In this document: positions 31,297-37,058 of the stretch, in pieces
Position numbering within the stretch: the first letter of the stretch is position 1
How the letters are laid out: the number at the start of each line of letters is the position of its first letter
DNA from: Desulfocapsa sp.
GTDB taxonomy: Bacteria; Desulfobacterota; Desulfobulbia; Desulfobulbales; Desulfocapsaceae
DNA length: 37,058 bases
NCBI GenBank assembly: GCA_024763035.1
Contig: JANTGG010000015.1
Location: forward strand, 1 to 37,058
Reading direction: 5' to 3'
Notes under the pieces: generated by a model
What the model saw: only the letters and a program-made list of their open reading frames with translations
Told to the model about the DNA's origin: nothing
The model's database searches: none
Position numbers and translations under genes: made by a program

Positions 31297-33685
31297 AATC
31301 AGGTTTCAGAATGAAATTGATGCCGGTGCTTGTTTCTCCCTTCAGGACTTCAACCGTACGTGCACTGGCACAGTTATTGACGAGTTGACCGGACTCGGAA
31401 AGCCATCCGATAAAAGTCTTTCTGTCAGCTTCCAGCAGGGACAGGTAGTAGTGTCCGGGAGCAAGTATAGGTGAAGTGTATTGAGCAAGGAAATTCGATG
31501 AACTTGCCACCCAATTTTCAACAGTGCAGTCTGTATGAAAATGGATCTCCTGAAATCCTACATTGGCAGTAATCCCATCGTGTTCAAAAAAGAAACCTTT
31601 TAGTATTCCACCCAGGTCTACCTGGAAGTTTCTGTTATTAAAAATCTCCTGCGGATTTGATGCGCCCACAGTGATACGCTCTGCCTGGTTGCAGTCCCGG
31701 GTGCTGTTTGTGTTTTCACCTGTGAGCCATTCTGCCACGAAATCAGGACTGTTTGGGGTAATACCTTTTGTAACCTGAACAAAATATTCTCCGGCTGGAA
31801 GTCCGGTGAGCACATAGCTGCCTCCAGCTGCAGTGTGAACCCATTTGGAGGGAAAGCTGTTACATGCATCACTACTGTATTGTGTGATATTTACCATGGC
31901 ATCACCAGCTAAAACAGCTGCTGTATCATCACGACTGATCGTTCCTTGGATAGTGGCTCCTGGAATCATCTGAAAATCAACTCCTGAAACCTCCTGCCCC
32001 TGAGTGGTTATATCTACGGATCCGCTCAGTTGATCACATTGGTCGGTACTGTTTCCCCCCACACTCCAGGCTGGAATATAGTTTACTGTACCGTCTCCAT
32101 AAATATTTACCCGATACTTTCCCGGGGGCAGACCGGAAACAATGTATGTTCCGTCGGTATTTATTTGTCCCGAAAAATTATTAAATGCTAAACAAGTGTC
32201 TCCTTCCTGAGCAGATAATAATAAGTGGGAGAGTTCTGTCCATGGAGGGATAGTGCCATCCTGTTTCCTGATTGTTCCTCTAATGGTTGATGACGGCTGC
32301 AATTCAAAGTTAATGCCGGACTCGTCCTGTTCATCTGTAGATATTACAACCGGTGTAGCTTCTGCTGAGGAATTGGCTCCATTCCACCACTGTGGCATAT
32401 AAAGCGTGTTGGTGGAATCCTGAGCACTCACAATATAATTTCCTGTTTCCAGACCTGAGAACATATAGTATCCTGACAAATCTGTTGCGGTGAACTGTAC
32501 TGAAGGCAGGGGATCATTGCTTTCCTGCGTCACTGAAACGGTATAATTTGTAACTGCCTCCTGCACACCATTAATTACTCTGCCTCTTATGATTGAACCA
32601 TGTTCAATTTGAAGATCTTTGTCAGCATGTACTTCGCCTCCGGCGGAGATGGTGACAACCTGTCCGTCATTACACTCTCTTACACTTTTGGGATCCGCCC
32701 AGTATTCAGTAATATATCCACTGCTGTCTGCATCAACGGAAATCATGTATGAGCCTGACTCAAGTCCGAGTATTTCATATTCCCCGGCTGAATTTGTATA
32801 AGCAGCATTGAGAAGGGTTGACATACCAGAGTAGCAGGGGGCAGAGAAATTTACAGGTTCACCCAAAGAAATTAAACTGATGGGTATGTTGGTCAGGGGA
32901 GCTGTTCCACTGGTCACTGTGCCGCGAATAAGAGACCCCGGGTCAAGGAAAAAGTTTATTTCTTCTATTGGTGTGGGATCGGGAATTGTGAAGAGTGTTG
33001 CTGTGTTACAATCCCTTGTGGATTCAGATGAAGTAGCATACCATTCGTTGATAAAGTTTTTTTCTCCATGGATTTGAGTGGTGGCAGAAAATGACTTGTT
33101 CAAAGGTAATCCGGTTATCTCAAATACACCGGTATTCGACATGCTGTAGGCGTATCCTTCCCGTTTCGAGAAATAACTGCATGCATTGCTGTCACCTGAA
33201 TAAATTCCGACCGTAACGTTGGATAACGGGTTGCCGTCTTCATCTTTAACCACTCCCCGTACAGTACCGCCCGGAGCAAGCTCAAAGTCATAGCCATCCA
33301 GGCTGTCTTCCTGGGCAGCGATAAGTATGGGGATTGCATCATGGCAGTTTTCGCTGCTGCCGGATGACGTAATCCATTCCTTGACAAGGTTTGTTCCGCT
33401 TTTGAAATGATACATATAATATGATCCCGGTACCACACCATTCACAGTATATGCCCCTGTGTCAGAAGTATAGCCGGGAGGTGTTTGAGAATATCCTCCC
33501 CACGCTTCACACGCATCATCTAATCCTTCTGTCGTGACGTAGGTGAGAGAGACTTCGCTGGATTGCGGGTGTCCTCCGTTTTCAAGATTAATTGTGCCGG
33601 ATATTGTTGCCGCGTCAGCCAGGGAAAATGTCAGTGCAAGAAAAATAGTAACGCATAGGTATACGCACAGGGATCGTTTCTTCAT
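31256..33685 (-). CDS. Secreted protein of seven carboxypeptidase-regulatory-like repeats
   Basis: This 809-residue protein has a signal peptide (MKKRSLCVYLCVTIFLALTF, cleavage near ADA-AT). The rest is about seven tandem beta-sandwich repeats of 95-130 residues. Each ends with a phrase like INFFLDPGSLIRGTV, YDFELAPGGTVRGVV, INFELQPSSTIRGTI, VDFQMIPGATIQGTI or RNFQVDLGGILKGFF, and each contains a GxYxxxGLxxGxY core typical of the carboxypeptidase-regulatory (CarboxypepD_reg, Cna_B-like) fold. Six repeats carry one Cys early and one in an EW...DCN segment; the fourth repeat has neither. No catalytic domain is visible. An adhesin or surface-structural role is likely, but unproven. The start ATG at 33685 gives the compact signal peptide; an upstream ATG at 33709 would add eight residues. 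Confidence 0.85.
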   Translation of the reverse strand: MKKRSLCVYLCVTIFLALTFSLADAATISGTINLENGGHPQSSEVSLTYVTTEGLDDACEAWGGYSQTPPGYTSDTGAYTVNGVVPGSYYMYHFKSGTNLVKEWITSSGSSENCHDAIPILIAAQEDSLDGYDFELAPGGTVRGVVKDEDGNPLSNVTVGIYSGDSNACSYFSKREGYAYSMSNTGVFEITGLPLNKSFSATTQIHGEKNFINEWYATSSESTRDCNTATLFTIPDPTPIEEINFFLDPGSLIRGTVTSGTAPLTNIPISLISLGEPVNFSAPCYSGMSTLLNAAYTNSAGEYEILGLESGSYMISVDADSSGYITEYWADPKSVRECNDGQVVTISAGGEVHADKDLQIEHGSIIRGRVINGVQEAVTNYTVSVTQESNDPLPSVQFTATDLSGYYMFSGLETGNYIVSAQDSTNTLYMPQWWNGANSSAEATPVVISTDEQDESGINFELQPSSTIRGTIRKQDGTIPPWTELSHLLLSAQEGDTCLAFNNFSGQINTDGTYIVSGLPPGKYRVNIYGDGTVNYIPAWSVGGNSTDQCDQLSGSVDITTQGQEVSGVDFQMIPGATIQGTISRDDTAAVLAGDAMVNITQYSSDACNSFPSKWVHTAAGGSYVLTGLPAGEYFVQVTKGITPNSPDFVAEWLTGENTNSTRDCNQAERITVGASNPQEIFNNRNFQVDLGGILKGFFFEHDGITANVGFQEIHFHTDCTVENWVASSSNFLAQYTSPILAPGHYYLSLLEADRKTFIGWLSESGQLVNNCASARTVEVLKGETSTGINFILKPDFTLVPIYMLLLNK

Positions 33686-33847
33686 TTTAAGAGTGCCTCT
33701 ATAAGTCATTTTTTTGCTCTAAGATGTTCAGACTCTTAGGTGTGATCTGGAATAATATTTGTATGAAGGAACAGCCGTGTGTAACTTTGATACAGCCTGT
33801 TTTTGAAAATTATATCATATTGTGTTTAGCCAGTTTGCTTGGTCCGT

Positions 33848-33886
33848 TCCATTGTCTTGTCCCATTGTCTTGTCCCATTGTCTTCA
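33848..33886. repeat. 13-base tandem repeat
   Basis: Three consecutive copies of a CCCATTGTCTTGT unit, the first and last each with small changes. It lies in the noncoding gap between the two secreted-protein genes. Confidence 0.8.
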
Positions 33887-33975
33887 CCCAGTGGGCATTT
33901 CCGGAGCTGTTCCCCAGTCTGGACAAGATGGCTATCGACTTTTTGAATCTGATGCCATAGAAAACGGAAACAGCA

Positions 33976-34275
33976 ATGGAAGAGGGGGGGCTTGACAATA
34001 ATTACCTGTATGCCGCAGGTAACAGAAAGAAGTCATTCGAAGTTGGCTACATCATTGTTGATGACACCACCTTTACCCAATACACAAACAGCAGATACAC
34101 CATCACCATTGGTGCATTAACAAATACCGGCTAATATGCCCAATACGAACCCTCCAAAGGAACTTGGCGTCTGACAGCAAAAGCTAGAAGCGACCTTGAC
34201 ACAGGAAACCTGGAGATATGGACAGTAAATATTTATGCAAGCAGTTGGAACGAGGACAATAACAAGGCCCTCTGA
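33976..34275 (+). pseudogene. Decayed fragment resembling a kexin-like subtilase joined to a P-domain end
   Basis: From an ATG at 33976 one frame runs 99 codons, interrupted by a TAA at 34132. The first part contains AAGNRKKSFEV and then FTQYTNSRYTITIGALTNTG, which resembles the (A/S)GN...YDGYTNSRYTI(A/T)VGA block around the oxyanion Asn of kexin/furin-type S8 proteases. Directly after the stop it reads YAQYEPSKGTWRLTAKARSD and LDTGNLEIWTVNIYA, like the end of a proprotein-convertase P-domain (GTWxLxVxDxxxGDTGxLxxWxL). In intact proteases about 250 residues, including the catalytic Ser, lie between these blocks. So it appears to be a remnant with an internal deletion and a nonsense change (CAA to TAA would explain it). 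No upstream catalytic Asp/His region is found. The family assignment comes from motif memory and is moderate. Confidence 0.45.
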
Positions 34276-34429
34276 CCCTTGTTCCTGCCGGCAATCATAA
34301 CGGAAAGTGATCAATGAGAGCACGATTCAATATGAAGCAGTAAACCGCGGCACACACTAGAGAGGATGCTGTTGCGCAATGACGCGGCAACAGCATCCTT
34401 TCCCACGCAGGGATCTTTCTCCAGTACCC

Positions 34430-36631
34430 CTAACGACCGGAGCCAGTAATTGCGGGAAGCATCAGATTCCAGAAACTGCCCTTACCCAAATCGGGAACTA
34501 CAGGCACTTTCCACCAGGCCACCTCATCTTCAAAAAAACCGGCAGCAAGTATATCAAGCCTCCCGTCTCTATCCATATCTGCAGCATACACGGAGCTGGC
34601 GCCATTAAACGAGTCATCAGTCATTCTCTCTTGCCAGGCAGTCCCTGTACCGTCCGTATTTTCCCACCAGGCAATATCATCAGCATCATATGCTGCCCCC
34701 AAGACATCAACATCCCCATCATTATCGAGGTCTGCCGCATAAACAGAACGCGCACCATTAAAGGAACCATCTATAGTCCGCTCAACCCATGAAACACCTG
34801 TACCTGCAGTATTTTCCCACCAGGTTATGTCATCATGAGAGTAGGCGGCTCCTAGAATATCAAGGTCTCCATCTCCGTCAATATCTTCTGCATAGACTGA
34901 TTGAGCGCGGTAAAAGTAGGTATCCACAGCATGCATTGTCCAAGCAGTCCCTGTACCGTCAGTATTTTCCCACCAGGTTATGTCAGAGGCATAATAAGCA
35001 GCACCAAGGACATCCAGGTCGCCATCGCCATCGACATCAGCACAATAAACCGCATAGGCGCCGTCAAAAGAAGACGAGACCATGTGTTTTGTCCAGCTCG
35101 TCCCTGAACCATTGCTGTTTTCCCACCAGTGTATACTGTCTCCATTGTAGGCGGCTCCAAGTACATCCAGGTCACCATCCCCATCAACATCAGCACCATA
35201 GACGGAATTTGCGCCATCAAAGGCATCATCAATAACATGCTCAACCCATGATATCCCCTGTCCACCGACATTCTCCCACCAGCTGATGGTGTCAGCATTG
35301 TAGGCCGCTCCAATAATATCAAAGTCACCATCTCCGTCCACATCCATACCATGCACTGACCGTGCGCCATCAAAGGTGTCATCAACAATATGTTCAGTCC
35401 ACGCTGTTCCGTTTCCATCGCTGTTTTCCCACCAGGCAATATCATCAGCATATTCTGCCGCACCCAGCACATCCAGATCACCGTCATTATCCACATCGGC
35501 CGCATAAACAGAACGCGCGCCATCAAAAGTACCATCAACAGTCTGTTTCTCATACTGCAAAACGGTGAGGGTCGCGCTGTTACTGGTTGCAGAACCTCCT
35601 AAATTACTCACTATACACCTGTATTTGGCTCCGTCATCTGCACTCTGCGTCACTGGTGTTGTGTAGTCTGTGGAGACCGCACCCGATATGTCCACTCCAT
35701 CTTTCTGCCACTGGTATTCAAGATATGGTCCGACGGCAGTGACGGAAAATGTCGCACTAATTCCTTCATCCACAATCTGGTTCACAGGATGCCCGGTAAT
35801 TACCGGTACACTTTGCTGTTCCACTGTCAATGTTGCAGGATTACTGACAAGGCTGACTCCCTCATCATTACTGACAACACAGGTAAATTGCGACCCGTTA
35901 TCGGAATACCCTGTTGCCGGGGTCGTATACTCAGCCTCAACAGCACCAAGGATATCAACCCCGTCCTTCTGCCATTGATAATGTATCGGGCAGCCATCGG
36001 CAGCTACAGAAAAAACGGCTGTTTCAGTCTCTGTTACGGTCTGATCAGAAGGATGCACATTTATAACCGGTGAATAGGTTGTTTCTGCTGTCACGTCAAA
36101 AACAAGCCTGCTGAATTCCTCAAGCCCCGGTCCGAATTTCACAAATCTCGCATCACCTGATTCACCATCGTATGAGAGAATTCGTAATGAAAGCTCATCA
36201 CAGGGAGTTATTGTTTCAGTGATTGCAATGGCTGTTGACACTTCAATAAATGAGTACGCATCACAGGGATATTCTGTGATATTAAAATGTGTCGTCCCGA
36301 TATCTCTTCCATTTTTCTGCAAAAACAGTGTAAAAGATGCCACATCAGCAGTTCCGCCAGAACAGGCGGCCAGCAGTAAACCAATGTCCACGGTCTGAGA
36401 ACCACTGCTCACATAATTCAGACTGCCCGAAAAGGTAACATCGAGATCAGGCTGAGACTGCACTGAAAACTCAAAGGTCTGTACTGTATGCTGAAGCACC
36501 TTACTTTGTTCATCCATATCATATCCAACGTAAAGTGTTTCAACTGCTGACACGCAGATACCGGGCTTGAATAATAAAAAGGCAGCAACCAACAGAATCG
36601 ATAACACCTGAAAATTTTTATTCCTGTTCAT
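34430..36631 (-). CDS. Secreted protein with two Ig-like domains and seven FG-GAP/VCBS-type repeats
   Basis: This 733-residue protein has a signal peptide (VLSILLVAAFLLFKPGICVS). Residues ~30-190 are an unclassified beta-rich domain with four Cys. Two Ig-like domains follow (~190-270 and ~272-355), each with a YQWQKDGVDI strand and a ...SNxATLTV end. Then come seven ~51-residue repeats of the form SVYAADVDGDGDLDVLGAAY...WWEN; the DxDxDGD motif is a calcium-binding FG-GAP/VCBS signature and seven copies suit a seven-bladed propeller. The last repeat is worn (DMDRDGRLD, WWKV). The tail FWNLMLPAITGSGR is hydrophobic. A cell-surface or extracellular adhesive role is likely; no enzyme domain is seen. 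AGGAG lies upstream of the ATG at 36631. Confidence 0.88.
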   Translation of the reverse strand: MNRNKNFQVLSILLVAAFLLFKPGICVSAVETLYVGYDMDEQSKVLQHTVQTFEFSVQSQPDLDVTFSGSLNYVSSGSQTVDIGLLLAACSGGTADVASFTLFLQKNGRDIGTTHFNITEYPCDAYSFIEVSTAIAITETITPCDELSLRILSYDGESGDARFVKFGPGLEEFSRLVFDVTAETTYSPVINVHPSDQTVTETETAVFSVAADGCPIHYQWQKDGVDILGAVEAEYTTPATGYSDNGSQFTCVVSNDEGVSLVSNPATLTVEQQSVPVITGHPVNQIVDEGISATFSVTAVGPYLEYQWQKDGVDISGAVSTDYTTPVTQSADDGAKYRCIVSNLGGSATSNSATLTVLQYEKQTVDGTFDGARSVYAADVDNDGDLDVLGAAEYADDIAWWENSDGNGTAWTEHIVDDTFDGARSVHGMDVDGDGDFDIIGAAYNADTISWWENVGGQGISWVEHVIDDAFDGANSVYGADVDGDGDLDVLGAAYNGDSIHWWENSNGSGTSWTKHMVSSSFDGAYAVYCADVDGDGDLDVLGAAYYASDITWWENTDGTGTAWTMHAVDTYFYRAQSVYAEDIDGDGDLDILGAAYSHDDITWWENTAGTGVSWVERTIDGSFNGARSVYAADLDNDGDVDVLGAAYDADDIAWWENTDGTGTAWQERMTDDSFNGASSVYAADMDRDGRLDILAAGFFEDEVAWWKVPVVPDLGKGSFWNLMLPAITGSGR

Positions 36632-37058
36632 CGATTAATTTCTCCTGATTTTTGAATTGAAATTGAATGTATCAAACTCAAGGTATGATTGGACATTAAA
36701 AGCTGTCGCAGAATAGATAAAAATGCGACGAAACTGTACAAAAACGGCACAATAGGGACATAAAAACATAACTCCGGAGAAATTGCATGGGTAAATATAC
36801 CTATTTTTTTCAAAAAACATTCTGTGACAGGCCATATACAGATTAGAGTCCCTCGTTTAGCGATTCTCATCACCCATCCCATATCACACAAAATAATATG
36901 TCAAATTTTCTCCTGTAAGCTGGCTCAAGATCAATGCACCAGAAGACCTTCCAAAAAAATGAAAGCTATGCGATTAGCTGTACGAATTCAAACTATAGAA
37001 GTGAGATAACTGAACATTTGAAACGGACGAAACTAGATTTTGTGCCAATAACCCCATG
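36632..37058. other. Terminal 427 bases without a supported gene
   Basis: The region upstream of the Ig/FG-GAP gene is AT-rich and holds only short frames on both strands that lack Shine-Dalgarno sites and recognisable motifs. It should contain the promoter of the minus-strand gene, but I see no convincing -35/-10 pair. Confidence 0.5.

Larger units (their letters stand above)
33686..34429. other. Gene-poor gap between the two secreted-protein genes
   Basis: These 744 bases hold the 13-base tandem repeat, the protease-like fragment and a perfect 13-base hairpin (AGGATGCTGTTGC at 34363-34375 with GCAACAGCATCCT at 34387-34399) beyond the stop of the 733-residue protein. The hairpin has no T-run on the minus strand but may still mark the 3' end of that transcript. 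No intact gene is seen. Confidence 0.6.

Noticed and set aside
33724-33960. 78-codon plus-strand frame that spans the 13-base tandem repeat
   Set aside because: No motif and no ribosome binding site, and it includes noncoding repeat units; only its end shares a frame with the protease-like remnant.
34363-34399. Perfect 13-base hairpin considered as a Rho-independent terminator
   Set aside because: There is no T-run on the minus strand after the stem, so it was mentioned only as a possible 3'-end structure.
34789-35568. Long frames antisense to the FG-GAP repeats, with His/Arg-rich repetitive products
   Set aside because: They are shadows of the 153-base coding repeats on the minus strand.
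36628-36891. 87-codon minus-strand frame upstream of the Ig/FG-GAP gene
   Set aside because: It overlaps the Shine-Dalgarno and start of the real gene, shows no domain and has no ribosome binding site; probably chance in AT-rich DNA.

Overview
The window looks like a chromosome segment of an anaerobic Gram-negative bacterium, most likely a Desulfobacterota (Desulfobulbales-like) organism. This is inferred from the gene mix: an octaheme HAO-type cytochrome c, the LL-diaminopimelate aminotransferase route to lysine, a TAXI-TRAP transporter, a dockerin-like insertion in an RHS protein, and large secreted repeat proteins. No rRNA, tRNA or CRISPR array was recognised.

Layout. 1-4050: the 3' part of an RHS/YD-repeat polymorphic toxin, followed at once by a small TPR protein that is probably its immunity partner, then the decayed N-terminus of a REP-associated (RAYT) transposase next to a heptamer tandem repeat. 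4048-6773: a GIY-YIG protein, an octaheme HAO-like cytochrome (minus strand) with a readable promoter that overlaps an FNR/HcpR-like palindrome, and a divergent tatC split by a one-base shortfall in a T9 run. 6942-9240: a class II aldolase translationally overlapped with a UDP-glucuronate 4-epimerase-type enzyme. 9300-16545: a full poly-N-acetylglucosamine (PGA) exopolysaccharide operon on the minus strand, pgaA-pgaB-(free-standing GH153)-pgaC-pgaD. The deacetylase PgaB keeps a degenerate GH153-like domain, while the intact GH153 glycosidase is a separate secreted protein. 17077-18042: an outer-membrane beta-barrel protein. 18137-25706: a minus-strand run of rarD, an RND/MMPL exporter, a fused TRAP permease, a TAXI binding protein and an iron-type alcohol dehydrogenase. 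26052-31137: ispH, dapL and pepN, which are housekeeping genes. 31256-36631: two large secreted modular proteins (a seven-repeat carboxypeptidase-regulatory-like protein, and an Ig plus seven FG-GAP/VCBS repeat protein) flanking a decayed kexin-like protease fragment. The last 427 bases hold no gene I can support.

How it fits together. The PGA operon provides synthesis (PgaC/D), periplasmic de-N-acetylation and trimming (PgaB plus the GH153 protein) and outer-membrane export (PgaA). The neighbouring epimerase could feed a sugar nucleotide into a surface polysaccharide. A dispersed repeat family of about 40-80 bp occurs in at least four intergenic gaps, and a RAYT remnant lies in the same window, which suggests REP-type elements once mobilised in this genome. 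The most unusual signals are the GH153 duplication and degeneration in the PGA operon, the tatC homopolymer frameshift, the 25-bp palindrome between the alcohol dehydrogenase and ispH, and the paired loss of cysteines in one repeat of the 809-residue secreted protein.
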